Shown piece by piece: positions 1 to 8,655 of a stretch of 53,174 nt of DNA. The DNA lies in contig NZ_JAQCNH010000077.1 of NCBI RefSeq assembly GCF_028275115.1, positions 1-53,174 on the forward strand. The letters are read 5' to 3'. The stretch comes from Halorientalis sp. (GTDB taxonomy: Archaea; Halobacteriota; Halobacteria; Halobacteriales; Haloarculaceae). Position 1 is the stretch's first letter, and every line of letters begins with the position of its first letter. The notes beneath the pieces were generated by a model. That model made no database searches and was not told the DNA's origin. It worked only from the letters and a program-made list of their open reading frames with translations. Both the position numbers and the translations under genes were made by a program.

Positions 1-602
1 GTGGACTGCTGGCCATGCCAAGTGGCCGTTACCCCTATTTTCGACCGTGTACGGCGTCCCGGTGTTGTTTGTGCCACAGGGACGCCAGCAGGCGTCAGCA
101 GACTCGGGGATATCGTCTGGTTCGCTTCGAGCAGTCGGCACAGATACACCCTTCGAGGATGTACGTTCGCCGGCTGCCCTTTCGGATACTGCCGTCCAAG
201 AGACGAAGTCTCTCGTGATCACGGAAATCCCCGATTTCCGAACGACCTCGTTTCATGAGCGGACAGGCCGCCTCCGAAGGACGGTCCGGAATCCGCTCCG
301 TTCCGACCGATTCCTGGCTTACAGCCCGGCGGCGTGTAAATTAAACGTTATCATTGGAAACTCGGGGCCGGCGTTTGAACGGTGGGACGTTTCCCAAAGT
401 GACGGCGCGTGTCCACGGCCTGAAGACCGTGGTATTGCGCCTGCTCAACCTATAGATGGTATCTACTTCACTCGACGGTCTGCCGTCTGCTGTCGGTTCT
501 GTCCAGTTCACGGTGGCTACTGTCCGTGTGGCTGCTGGCGGGGCGAACGAATTTCTGCAGTATCAACACGTCCGGGCGACCGGGGCGTATCGTGACAGCG
601 AG
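1..602. other. left-edge region without a supported gene
   Basis: Open frames exist here on both strands, but none has the codon bias, start context or protein features of a haloarchaeal gene. The sequence is less G/C-rich and patchier than the coding DNA that follows. One hairpin stands out at 413-432 (arms CCACGGCC and GACCGTGG around TGAA, one mismatch). It resembles the end hairpins of IS200/IS605 elements, so this may be a decayed mobile-element end. That is an inference only. Confidence 0.4.
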
Positions 603-1052
603 TCACACGGAGAGGACGGGTTGACTGGCGTACTGGAGGACGTACTCGGCGGCTTTTCCGAGGACTTCGTCGGGGTCGCCCGAGACCGGTTCCCGGGGGA
701 CAACCAGGAAACCGGCGTCGACGGCGTCGGCGGTGTCGAGGATGACGCTCCCGGGGTGGTGGGTGAGCTGTGTGGTGACGAATCCGAGCGCCGTCGAGTG
801 GCACATCGAGATGTCGTGGTCGGCCGCGTACTGATCGACCGACTCCATGAACGCCTCGGTGTCGGCGGCGACAGCGTCGCCTTCGATTTCTCCCGACTCC
901 AGACTGCGGGCAGTCGACTCATCGAGGACGTACAGTGCGTGGACGTCCGCGTCGTACCGTCGGGCGACGGCGACGGCGTACTCGGCGGCCTCTAGTGACT
1001 CCTCGCTCCCGTCCAGCGGCACGAGGACCCGGTCGAACTCGACGACTGACAT
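603..1052 (-). CDS. universal stress protein (UspA family)
   Basis: A 149-residue single-domain protein that starts with the typical Usp first strand (FDRVLVPLDGSEES), in which the Asp contacts nucleotide in ATP-binding members. The usual C-terminal G-2x-G-9x-G-S/T nucleotide loop is not clear: the end reads GDPDEVLGKAAEYVLQ, so it may be a non-ATP-binding Usp. Cytosolic, role in stress physiology unknown. It is divergent from a second usp gene, and a TATA box lies about 26 bases ahead of the ATG, which supports this start and a leaderless mRNA. Family assignment is firm; function is not. Confidence 0.9.
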   Translation of the reverse strand: MSVVEFDRVLVPLDGSEESLEAAEYAVAVARRYDADVHALYVLDESTARSLESGEIEGDAVAADTEAFMESVDQYAADHDISMCHSTALGFVTTQLTHHPGSVILDTADAVDAGFLVVPREPVSGDPDEVLGKAAEYVLQYASQPVLSV

Positions 1053-1147
1053 GTCGGACTGTCCATCCGGCAGAATAAAAAAGCCACCGAGCGAACGAGT
1101 CGGACACGTCGGGCCTTTTATAATGGCGCGAGCGGTAGCGGTCGATA
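1053..1147. promoter_or_regulatory. divergent promoter pair for two usp genes
   Basis: On the minus strand CTTTTTTATT (1074-1083) sits about 26 bases ahead of the ATG at 1052. On the plus strand CCTTTTATAA (1114-1123) sits about 30 bases ahead of the ATG at 1148. Both fit leaderless haloarchaeal promoters and fix the two start codons. Confidence 0.7.
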
Positions 1148-1603
1148 ATGTTCGACACCGTGGTGATTGCGACGGACGGCTCGGAGAGCGTCGAACGGAG
1201 CGTCGTTGTGGCGCTCGATCTGGCGGCGAAATTCGACGCCGAGGTCCACGCGCTGTACGTGATCGACGGCAGCGACGTCGAAGGCAGCCCCGAGCAGGTG
1301 CGTGCGGAGCTCCGTGGCGCCCTCGAGGATGCGGGCGAGGCGGCGCTCGAAACGGTCGTCAACCACGCCCAACGCGAGGTCAACACCGCCGTCCGCGAAG
1401 GGAAGCCGGTCAGCGAAATTTGCCAGTACGCCGACGACTTCGACGCGGACGTAATCGCGATGGGGACCCGTGGCCGCCACGGCGAACACTCGTTGCTGCT
1501 CGGCAGCGTCGCCGAGGGCGTCGTCCGGCGCTGTTCCGCCCCGGTTTTGACCGTCCGGCAACTCGACGCCGACGAGGAACGCGCGGTCGAGACGCCCGCC
1601 TGA
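1148..1603 (+). CDS. universal stress protein (UspA family)
   Basis: A 151-residue Usp protein. The N-terminal strand (VVIATDGSES) and a full C-terminal nucleotide-binding loop are visible: GTRGRHGEHSLLLGSVAEGV matches G-2x-G-9x-G-S, so ATP binding is likely, unlike its divergent neighbour. Such proteins act in the cytosol, often as homodimers, in responses to starvation or stress. It shares an intergenic promoter region with the upstream usp and is followed after 46 bases by the DHH phosphoesterase gene on the same strand. Confidence 0.92.
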   Translation: MFDTVVIATDGSESVERSVVVALDLAAKFDAEVHALYVIDGSDVEGSPEQVRAELRGALEDAGEAALETVVNHAQREVNTAVREGKPVSEICQYADDFDADVIAMGTRGRHGEHSLLLGSVAEGVVRRCSAPVLTVRQLDADEERAVETPA

Positions 1604-1649
1604 CGCCGCGGACCGTGCCCTTCTTGACTCCTGGCGCGTTGGAAGCGGT

Positions 1650-2759
1650 ATGGACGACTGGCTCATCGACGACGACCGGCTTTCTCTCACCCGGACGTCG
1701 CTCCTGCCCGGTGAGGGATTTTTTCGCCCGGACTCGGTCGCGGAGGCCGAACAGGAGCGGAAAGCACGGGAGGCGCTCGACGACGCCCCGGCAGTAGTCG
1801 TCGCCGACCCCGACGCCGACGGCTTGGCCTGTGTAGCCCTGCTGCGTGAACTGGTCGCGGAGGCCACACTGCTTCCGGTCGGCCCGCGGGACATCGCGAC
1901 CGCTTTGGGGTACATCGCGGAGTACGCCGAGCCCGGAATTCCGGTGTTCATCTGTGACCTCTGTCCCGATGCCGAGACCGACATCGAACACCTCGAACTG
2001 GTCGCCGACCGCGCCAGCGAGGTCCACTGGTTCGATCACCACCAGTGGGACGCCGACCTGGGCGCCCGCGTCGACGAACACGTCACGCGCCGCGTCGTCG
2101 GCGAGTCCGACGAGGAGTGTTCGGCCGACGTGGTCGCGCGCTCGCTCGACACCGACGTGCCCGACCACCTCGCCGAACTCGCGGTGGTTACCCGCGACCA
2201 CGACCTCTGGCTCCGCGAAGACCCCCGCAGCGACGACCTCGCCGATTACGCATACTGGACCGACCCGGAGGAGTACATCGAGGTCGTCCGGGAACACGGC
2301 GCGGACCTTCCCGCCGAGGTTACAGAGTTCCTCGCCGAGCAACGCGTCGAGAAAGAGGCCCTGATCGAGCGGGCCGTCGACCGCGCGGAGATACACGAGG
2401 TCGGTGACTGGACCGTCGGCGTCACCTACGGCCGCTGTTCCCAGAATGAGGTCGCAGAAGCCCTCCGCCAGCAGGGGACCGACGCCGCCGTCGTCGTCAA
2501 ACCTGCCGGCAGCGCCAGCATCCGCGGCACCGACGAGTTCGAGCGGGCCCACGAGGTCGCCGCAAAGGTCAACGGCGGCGGCCACCCAAAGGCCGCGGGC
2601 TGTAAGCCCGACATCTACGACGACATGCTCGACTACGCCAACCACTGGACCACGAGAGGTGCGGTCGCCCGGCAGGTCATCATCGAGGCCTTTCACGACG
2701 TGAAGCGGGAAGCCGAGGCCGAGACCGACGAGAACGAAGGCGTCGAGACCGAGCAGTAG
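1650..2759 (+). CDS. DHH/DHHA1 family phosphoesterase
   Basis: 369 residues. The DHH superfamily metal-binding motifs are in order: DPDADG at 53-58, an FDHH motif at 128-131, and the C-terminal DHHA1 glycine motif GGGHPKAAG at 309-317. Members hydrolyse phosphodiester bonds in short oligonucleotides, cyclic dinucleotides or single-stranded DNA (RecJ, NrnA, GdpP groups) using two Mn2+ ions. The length and the isolated DHH-DHHA1 layout fit an archaeal RecJ-like or nano-RNase/phosphodiesterase protein; the exact substrate cannot be read from the sequence. No membrane segment. The acidic C-terminal tail is typical of haloarchaea. No convincing TATA box was found in the 46-base gap, so it may be cotranscribed with the usp gene. 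Confidence 0.88.
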   Translation: MDDWLIDDDRLSLTRTSLLPGEGFFRPDSVAEAEQERKAREALDDAPAVVVADPDADGLACVALLRELVAEATLLPVGPRDIATALGYIAEYAEPGIPVFICDLCPDAETDIEHLELVADRASEVHWFDHHQWDADLGARVDEHVTRRVVGESDEECSADVVARSLDTDVPDHLAELAVVTRDHDLWLREDPRSDDLADYAYWTDPEEYIEVVREHGADLPAEVTEFLAEQRVEKEALIERAVDRAEIHEVGDWTVGVTYGRCSQNEVAEALRQQGTDAAVVVKPAGSASIRGTDEFERAHEVAAKVNGGGHPKAAGCKPDIYDDMLDYANHWTTRGAVARQVIIEAFHDVKREAEAETDENEGVETEQ

Positions 2760-2951
2760 TACAACCACGAGCGAGGCGAGTGGCTGTTTTTCAGTCGGAA
2801 GAGTCGCTTCGGTCGACGTTCGAGCGCCCGTTCGCCTCGTTCGCGGGGACCACATTCCTCCTGCGAGTGGTGGCGGACGGAGTGAGCCACCCGAGCGGGA
2901 GAACAGAGGTGAAGCGAAGAACCGAAGCAGAGGGCGGGCCCGAGCAGTAGG

Positions 2952-3440
2952 TTACGCCTCAGCGACCCACTTTTCCGAGTAGGTGGTGCCGCAGTCACAC
3001 CGCGCGTAAGCGTGGATCACGTCGCCGTCGGCGTAGAGGCCGCCCACGTCCTCGTTCTGTTCCTCGGCGAAGGCGAAGACGAAGCGAGCGAAATGGTCGC
3101 CGTCCTCGTCGGCGTCGTCTCGCGGTTCGCTCCGCTCGCCGCTCGATACGTCCGCGGAACTGCGTTCCGCACTCTCGGGACAGACCCCGCCAGTACAGCC
3201 GTGGTCGATCTCGCCCTCGTTGCCCATCGCGGACTGGGCCAGCGTCATCGGGTCGACGCCGACCGCTCGCTGGAAGGCCGAGCGACCCTCCTCGCCTGGA
3301 CGCACCAGCACGACACCGGTATCGACGCTCTCGCCGACTTTTGCGAGGCGGTCCATCCCCGAGACGGCGCGCTCGTCGAAGTACAGCAACACCTCGTCGG
3401 GGCGCTCGCCCGCGAGGAACTGCTCGCGTTTCTCGTCCAT
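2952..3440 (-). CDS. haloarchaeal conserved protein, DUF5807-like
   Basis: 162 residues from the ATG at 3440, chosen over an upstream in-frame ATG at 3464 because the family begins near the EKREQFLAGERP segment. Recognised from memory as the haloarchaeal DUF5807 family. Function unknown; no membrane segments. The centre (about residues 88-112) is a low-complexity Ser/Arg/Glu/Asp stretch built on repetitive DNA and is probably a family-variable insert. A Cys-x-Cys (RCDCG) near the C-terminus and another cysteine pair (CTGGVC) in the middle could bind metal, which is an inference. It ends facing the DHH gene and has no operon partner. Confidence 0.7.
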   Translation of the reverse strand: MDEKREQFLAGERPDEVLLYFDERAVSGMDRLAKVGESVDTGVVLVRPGEEGRSAFQRAVGVDPMTLAQSAMGNEGEIDHGCTGGVCPESAERSSADVSSGERSEPRDDADEDGDHFARFVFAFAEEQNEDVGGLYADGDVIHAYARCDCGTTYSEKWVAEA

Positions 3441-3631
3441 GGACGCTCTCGCGCGCGTGGACACTAAAGTAGCGCGAAGGGCGGTGGCGGTCGGCTCCCG
3501 AGAGGGTACGCCTCACGGTGGCGCGCGCCGTCGAGCGGCCGGGCGACCGCGAGGACGCGAGACGGAAGCACGAGGGATGAGCGAACGACCGACAGGAGTG
3601 AGCGAATCGGCTGGGGAGGGTGTGGTTCCCG

Positions 3632-4150
3632 TTAGCTGAATGCAGGCGCGAAGCCCCTTCCCTCAACAAGCACCGCAGTCCGTGCAAGCGGACAAGGGGC
3701 GCGGTAGGGCGGGGATACAGCGTCCCCAGAAATCGGCGATTTCTGGTGTGCGAACGAATCGCGGAGCGATTCGTCCACGCCGTCATCGTCTTTTTGCACC
3801 TTCCTGTTGCTGGCCCACAGGCCCACGCAAGCATTTTTATCGGAGAACGCTCAGTCAGAGTGTAAGATGGGCGTTCCAACCTGTGGACTTCGACTCACTG
3901 GCCGTTCCACCTCGAACGGCTCGTTCCTTGCGAAGTTCCCAGTCACGGACAGCGTTAGAACGCGACAAGAAGCGTGCGCTGTCCCACGGAACGCTCCCGT
4001 CGAGACACTATGAGTGGGTCACTCCGAAGGTACGCCTGTGGAGACTGCGCTCCCTACGGGAACCACGCCGGTTCCTGCAAAGCGCGTCGTGGAAGCAGGA
4101 AACCCCACCCCCAGCGAGCGCGTCAGCGCGAGCAGGGTGGGGTAGTTCAC
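3632..4150 (+). mobile_element. non-autonomous IS200/IS605 (IS1341-type) element
   Basis: A 519-bp stretch with recognisable ends. The left end TTAGCTGAATGCAGGCGC is followed by a C-rich/G-rich stem region. The right end is a hairpin (CCCCACCC ... GGGTGGGG) followed by GTAGTTCAC, the usual terminal sequence of haloarchaeal IS1341-type elements. Inside, only the last 43 codons of tnpB survive (4014-4145); no tnpA and no nuclease core are present. A promoter-like ATTTTTAT at about 3833 precedes a 69-codon open frame (3867-4013) of no recognised function. A related copy with the same ends lies at 33497-33876. It could be an internal-deletion derivative moved in trans, or a remnant that still carries the guide-RNA region overlapping the tnpB 3' end. 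Confidence 0.7.
4014..4145 (+). pseudogene. tnpB: C-terminal remnant of TnpB (RNA-guided nuclease of IS605)
   Basis: The frame from 4014 to the stop at 4145 encodes the characteristic haloarchaeal TnpB tail (GTPVETALPTGTTPV, then KRVVEAGNP). An in-frame TGA at 4011 and the absence of any RuvC or zinc-finger sequence upstream show that the rest of the gene is gone. In IS605 elements this region overlaps the omega RNA, which may explain why it was kept. It is not expected to give a functional protein. Confidence 0.75.
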
Positions 4151-4332
4151 TTGTAGCGTCTGCGATGGAGAAGACGCTGTAAAAGAGTATAGGGCGTTGA
4201 TTGTGTCGCTGTTTCGGCGAGCTAGCCGTTCGAACGAACATACCGATCAATCACCAACTTCTGGTGAGCGGTAGCCAACGGTAGATTAGAGCCAACCAGA
4301 AAACAGTTCATATACTGAAATTATCCAGACAC

Positions 4333-4962
4333 GTGCATTATTTTAGTCGCCATCCCCGTCTGTCGCTCCTGCTTCTTGGAACCGTATCTATCCTAACCGA
4401 GTACCTCCTCAGCGGAGAGCTTTTCCACGGATATTCACTGTCGGTCAATGCCGTCCTGCTTCACGCCGGAGCATTTTCACTACTTTTGCCAGGAACGATG
4501 ACGCTGTGTGCACAGACATCTATACGTACTGATCTCTGTGGAGTTGTGTCTGCTCTCCTCGCGCTCGCTGTTCTGTATCCACTCGCGGTGGGGTTCATCT
4601 GGCACCATCTCGTGGTCACGCCCCCGCCATACTATGATGGCACTCCAACTCTCGTGGGGATGGCCCGTAACCGACTGACGTTTGTACTTGGATTTGCCCC
4701 GATCACAGTAGGCGCTATCTCCGGTGGCTATATCCCAACACCCCGGGAGGAACGGTCACTTGCGGTCCCGATACTCGCCGGTGTACTAGTCATCGGCGGC
4801 CCCGCAATGGGCTATTGGTTGGCCGTTCAGAGTGGAGCGCACGGCGAATTTGCGTTGCTCCTGTTCTTCGTCCTTGCACTGGGTGCCGGGCTGGGATCAC
4901 TGCCACTCGCGGTCTTCACAAAGCTCAAATATGACGCCTACAGCGACGAACAGGAGTCGTAA
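4333..4962 (+). CDS. integral membrane protein of unknown function
   Basis: 209 residues with about five hydrophobic segments (roughly 10-26, 36-55, 70-92, 115-135, 145-165 and 170-195). The frame begins at a GTG; a TATA-like TCATATAC about 22-28 bases upstream fits a leaderless start. Base composition and codon use are less G/C-biased than the neighbours, and the gene sits between a mobile-element remnant and the motility island, so recent acquisition is plausible. No family recognised. It runs convergent to arlJ, with three hairpins between them. Confidence 0.6.
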   Translation: MHYFSRHPRLSLLLLGTVSILTEYLLSGELFHGYSLSVNAVLLHAGAFSLLLPGTMTLCAQTSIRTDLCGVVSALLALAVLYPLAVGFIWHHLVVTPPPYYDGTPTLVGMARNRLTFVLGFAPITVGAISGGYIPTPREERSLAVPILAGVLVIGGPAMGYWLAVQSGAHGEFALLLFFVLALGAGLGSLPLAVFTKLKYDAYSDEQES

Positions 4963-5105
4963 TCGAACGAAACTCTTTCTCTTCCCTCTGTTGGATTGAA
5001 TTTCTCGGTCCGAACAAGGACCGCTTACAGTTTCTGGCGTGTGATAGGAACGGCCAATGGGATTCTCGAATCGTTCAGTACGTAATCTGTACCAAACACC
5101 AACAT

Positions 5106-5209
5106 CCGCGCGCCTTTGGCGCGCGGTTCTCGGGATTCGCGCCAGCGGCGCGAATCCCGTGTTTTTCCCCAAGTTTTTGCACGAGGGGGTGCGCGCAGCG
5201 CACCCCCTC
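5106..5209. terminator. three consecutive perfect hairpins between convergent genes
   Basis: Three exact inverted repeats, each with a 3-base loop: 5106-5126 (9-bp arms, loop TTT), 5131-5159 (13-bp arms, loop AGC) and 5183-5209 (12-bp arms, loop GCA). A GTTTTTCCCCAAGTTTTT run lies between the second and third. They fill the gap between the plus-strand membrane gene and the 3' end of arlJ. Most likely bidirectional transcription end or mRNA-stabilising structures. The symmetrical design could also mark a short interspersed repeat. Confidence 0.6.
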
Positions 5210-5225
5210 AGATAAAAAGTGGGTT

Positions 5226-6980
5226 CTAGATAGTCAGGAAACTGCTCACCATCGACTTCGTGAGGATGGCGATGACGGAGCCGAGCCACGTTAGAATGAC
5301 GAAGTGCATGTAGGCGTTGAGCTTGTGGCCGCCGTCGGTCTCACGGATCATCAGCGAGGACAGCAGGGCGTTGAACACGATGATGACGATTAGCAGGAAT
5401 TCGATCAGCGGGATGTTGTAGACGCTCGTGTTGATTAGGGAGTTGACGTTGAACTCCGCGGAGGTCGTCAGGTCTAGGCTCATGCTAGCAAGGATGTTGA
5501 CGACCTGCAGGCCGATGAAGAAGGCGAAGGTCGCGGCCGCGGAGATACCGTACAGCAGGCCGATCAGCGTTGTCGCGGCTTGGGAGCGCCGTTGCCGCAA
5601 CTGGAGGACGACGTTCATATTCTCTGAGATGAGTTCACCCAGTTGTTTGGGCGACCCACCCATCTCGCGGCCGATGAGAAACATCTCGGAGAACTTCTGG
5701 ATCAGGTAGGAGCGACAGTCGGCGGTGAAGTACCGCCAGGCCGAGGAAGGTTCGATCCGCATGTTCAGTCGCTTGTAGAGGTCGTCGATGTTGTTCGTGA
5801 TTTTCCCGAAGTCCTTCTTCCGGAGCGTCGACAGCACCATCGAGGTGGTCGATTGTTTGGCTCCTTCGGCGGCGCCGAGGGCGCGGATGAACGAGGGGTA
5901 CTCGTCGTCGCGGGCGGCGATCGATTTCTCCGCCTGACGAACGTAGATGCCGGGGATCAGGAGGGGTGTGATCGGGACGGCGACGTAGAGGGGGAGCGGA
6001 ACGGACGACATCGGCAGGAGCATCTCGAGCGTGATCGGGCTGAGGCCGAACAGCCCTCCGAGCGAGACGAACGCGAGCACGAGTGTCAGCGAGATCCCGG
6101 TAGCGTAGACGGCGATCAGTTTCGTGTCGAGTTCGGTCGTGATTCCCTCGGGCTGATACCACAGCGGGTCGTGGGGGGCCATCGTACGGATCGTGAGATA
6201 AAAGCCAGACTGGACGAAAATGAACAGGAGGATGACGGCGCTGACGGTCATCGTCGGGTTCGTACCCGTCAGGATCGGGAGGACGACGGCGAAGACCAGC
6301 GCGAACGTCATCGAGAGGATCATCGACATGTAGAGGTCCTTCATGACCTCCAGATTCTCCAGCGAGCCGGTGTAGACGGTCTCGTAGTTCTGCATCACCT
6401 GCTCCTGCTCCGAGAGCAGGAAGTCCTCGAGGGGCTGGCCGGCCCCCAGGGTGTAGGCGAGCCGGTCGAAAAAGTCGGCGAGGGCGTCGCTTGGAACCTG
6501 TCTGGCCCGCCGGCGGAGGGCGTCGTCGAGGCTCTGGTTCCAGGTGTCGACCAACTGGACGACCCGGCGCATCTCGTCGGCCAGCGCGCCGTACTCGTCC
6601 TCTTCGGCCAGCGCCCGGAAAACTTCCATCCGGTCGATACGGGTGGTCGACAGCACGGTCATGTGTGTGATCACCAGATGGAGCCGGTTGTTCAGCGCCT
6701 TCCGCTCCTGTGAGAGGAGAATCTTCGGGTAAAAAAGGGCGGCACCGAACAGCAGCAGGCCCAACAGAGGGACGGGTACCCGGACGAACGTCGGGGCGTT
6801 GATCAGGAGCGCGCCGACGACGGTCAGGAGCATGAAGCCGGTTGCCGGCAGCAGGATGACCAGCATGTACCGCCGCATCGGAACGTGCATCTGCTGGTAC
6901 GACTCGAGCAGGTCGTCGGCGACGCTGGCGACCGACAGTCTGAGGTCTTCGACGGTACTGGTGGTTTCTTTCGATGCCAT
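5226..6980 (-). CDS. arlJ: archaellum motor membrane platform protein ArlJ (FlaJ)
   Basis: 584 residues, the polytopic membrane anchor of the archaellum motor on which the ATPase ArlI acts; homologous to type II secretion/type IV pilus platform protein PilC. Two T2SSF-type regions are visible, each followed by membrane segments: an N-terminal hydrophobic pair (about 40-90), a cytoplasmic helical region, a central cluster of segments (about 215-345), a second cytoplasmic part and a C-terminal group ending at MVSSFLTI. It lies last in the operon, 2 bases after arlI. Length is normal for haloarchaeal ArlJ. Its start ATG is read directly after the arlI stop. Confidence 0.97.
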   Translation of the reverse strand: MASKETTSTVEDLRLSVASVADDLLESYQQMHVPMRRYMLVILLPATGFMLLTVVGALLINAPTFVRVPVPLLGLLLFGAALFYPKILLSQERKALNNRLHLVITHMTVLSTTRIDRMEVFRALAEEDEYGALADEMRRVVQLVDTWNQSLDDALRRRARQVPSDALADFFDRLAYTLGAGQPLEDFLLSEQEQVMQNYETVYTGSLENLEVMKDLYMSMILSMTFALVFAVVLPILTGTNPTMTVSAVILLFIFVQSGFYLTIRTMAPHDPLWYQPEGITTELDTKLIAVYATGISLTLVLAFVSLGGLFGLSPITLEMLLPMSSVPLPLYVAVPITPLLIPGIYVRQAEKSIAARDDEYPSFIRALGAAEGAKQSTTSMVLSTLRKKDFGKITNNIDDLYKRLNMRIEPSSAWRYFTADCRSYLIQKFSEMFLIGREMGGSPKQLGELISENMNVVLQLRQRRSQAATTLIGLLYGISAAATFAFFIGLQVVNILASMSLDLTTSAEFNVNSLINTSVYNIPLIEFLLIVIIVFNALLSSLMIRETDGGHKLNAYMHFVILTWLGSVIAILTKSMVSSFLTI

Positions 6981-6982
6981 CG

Positions 6983-8653
6983 TCAGTTCTCGCGTTGGAT
7001 GTCGAAGGGGAGTCCCTCGACGCCGTCACGCTGGAAGTCGGCGATCAGTTCGTTGACCTCGTGATAGCCGAGCACGCCCTCCTGGATGGCGCGCTCGATG
7101 ATCTTCGAGCGGAAGTCGAGTTCGTCGTAGATCATCCGGGTGTCCTCGTACCCGAGGAGGGTGGCGATCTGTTCTTCGAGGACGTATGAGTTGTTCATCC
7201 CTTGGAAGACAATCTCGTCCTCGACGGGGTCCCAGTAGAACGCCTGCCGGGTGACGACCCCGTCCATCTCCTTTGAGTAGCCCTCGATCTCCTGGATAGA
7301 CGTCACACGACGAAGCACTTCGTCACCCTGTTTGACGCGGTTCTGGAACAGCGCCACGTCTGCCACGTCCATGAACGTCTCGGGAACGTTGATCGGTTCG
7401 CTCGTGAACCGCTGGATCATCGAGACGATATCGCTCGCGTGGAAGGTCAGCATGACTGGGTGGCCGGTCTGGGCCGCCTGGAACGCCATTCGACCCTCTG
7501 CTCCACGAACCTCGCCGAGGATGATGTAGTCGGGGCGGGAACGCAGTGCGGCCGCGACGAGGTCGAACATGTCGACCCCGGTGCCTTCCTCCTCGCCCTC
7601 GCGTGTCAACAGCTGTTGCCAGGTGTCGTGGGGCGGGATTACTTCGGCGGTGTCCTCCGCGGTGTATATCTTCGCGTCACGGGGAATGAACGCGAACGCG
7701 GCGTTCAGTGTCGTGGTCTTCCCCGAGGCCGTCTCCCCGACGACGAACACCGTCTGCTCGTTCTCTAAGCAGAGCCACAGGTACGCGGCCAGTCGCGGGG
7801 AGAGGGTTCCCCACTTCGTAATCTGGAACATCGACAGCGGCGTTTCGTCGCCCTGTCGAATGGTGAGGCTGGGGCCTTTCAGACTCACGTCGTCGGAGTA
7901 AATGAGGTTCAGACGCGACCCGTCGGGCAGTGTGGAGTCGACGATGGGGTCGGAGTCGGAGACTGGGTCGCCGATTCGTTCGCCCATGTTACGTAGCCAC
8001 TGGTCGAACTCCTCGGGTTCGCCGAAGTCGACCGTCGTCTCCAGCATGCTGTACACCGCGTGGTCGACGTAGGTCTCGTGGGGGCCGATGACGTGGATGT
8101 CCTCGTTTGCCGGGTCGCGCATGATTGGTTCCAGCGGCCCCAACCCGACGATGTCGCGATTGAGGATGTACCGGATGTCTTCGTAGGTCTCTCGGGACAC
8201 CTCGACTCTCCCCATGTCGACGACCGACGAGAGTCTGCTCATCACACCGGCGTCTTCCTCGTCTTTGATTCGGGTGGTCTCCTGGAGCAGTTCCTCGATG
8301 CGGTCGTCGTACTCGGCCTCGTCGGTCGGCGCCGGTTTCGTCACCGACTTCTGAAGGAGTTTGTCACGGACGTTCTGGTAGACGACCGATTCGGTCTCGT
8401 CGAGTTCCGGTTCGATGGCGTAGTACTTGGTGTCCTGGCCCACGTCGCCGTAGATGTGGACGAAGATGGGGCCGCCGACCGGATAGAGGACGTTCGGACG
8501 GCCAGTTTCGTACTCGTCGTCGGCCTCGTCGATGAACATCGGGAACTCGCCCGTGATCTGCTTGAACTTCTTCAGATGGTCCTGCAGGTGGCGGCGTCTG
8601 GCGGCGTACTGCCTGAGTTCGTCCGACGGTTGGGCGGTTCCGTGTTCAGTCAT
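6983..8653 (-). CDS. arlI: archaellum assembly and rotation ATPase ArlI (FlaI)
   Basis: 556 residues, a type II/IV secretion-superfamily hexameric ATPase that drives both assembly and rotation of the archaellum. Walker A is GETASGKT at 306-313; further on are the Asp box (YTAEDTAEV), Walker B (DYIILGEVRG) and the His box (QTGHPVMLTFHA). The N-terminal half is the acidic extension with the three-helix bundle that tunes motility. It sits 2 bases after arlH and 2 bases before arlJ, in the conserved H-I-J order, on the cytoplasmic face of the motor. Confidence 0.98.
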   Translation of the reverse strand: MTEHGTAQPSDELRQYAARRRHLQDHLKKFKQITGEFPMFIDEADDEYETGRPNVLYPVGGPIFVHIYGDVGQDTKYYAIEPELDETESVVYQNVRDKLLQKSVTKPAPTDEAEYDDRIEELLQETTRIKDEEDAGVMSRLSSVVDMGRVEVSRETYEDIRYILNRDIVGLGPLEPIMRDPANEDIHVIGPHETYVDHAVYSMLETTVDFGEPEEFDQWLRNMGERIGDPVSDSDPIVDSTLPDGSRLNLIYSDDVSLKGPSLTIRQGDETPLSMFQITKWGTLSPRLAAYLWLCLENEQTVFVVGETASGKTTTLNAAFAFIPRDAKIYTAEDTAEVIPPHDTWQQLLTREGEEEGTGVDMFDLVAAALRSRPDYIILGEVRGAEGRMAFQAAQTGHPVMLTFHASDIVSMIQRFTSEPINVPETFMDVADVALFQNRVKQGDEVLRRVTSIQEIEGYSKEMDGVVTRQAFYWDPVEDEIVFQGMNNSYVLEEQIATLLGYEDTRMIYDELDFRSKIIERAIQEGVLGYHEVNELIADFQRDGVEGLPFDIQREN

Positions 8654-8655
8654 TG

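Noticed and set aside
456..995. 179-codon plus-strand frame at the left edge
   Set aside because: Most of it is antisense to the usp gene, and its free N-terminal part shows no family or promoter geometry.
1410..2855. 481-codon frame opposite the DHH phosphoesterase
   Set aside because: Antisense shadow; the plus-strand gene has all DHH motifs.
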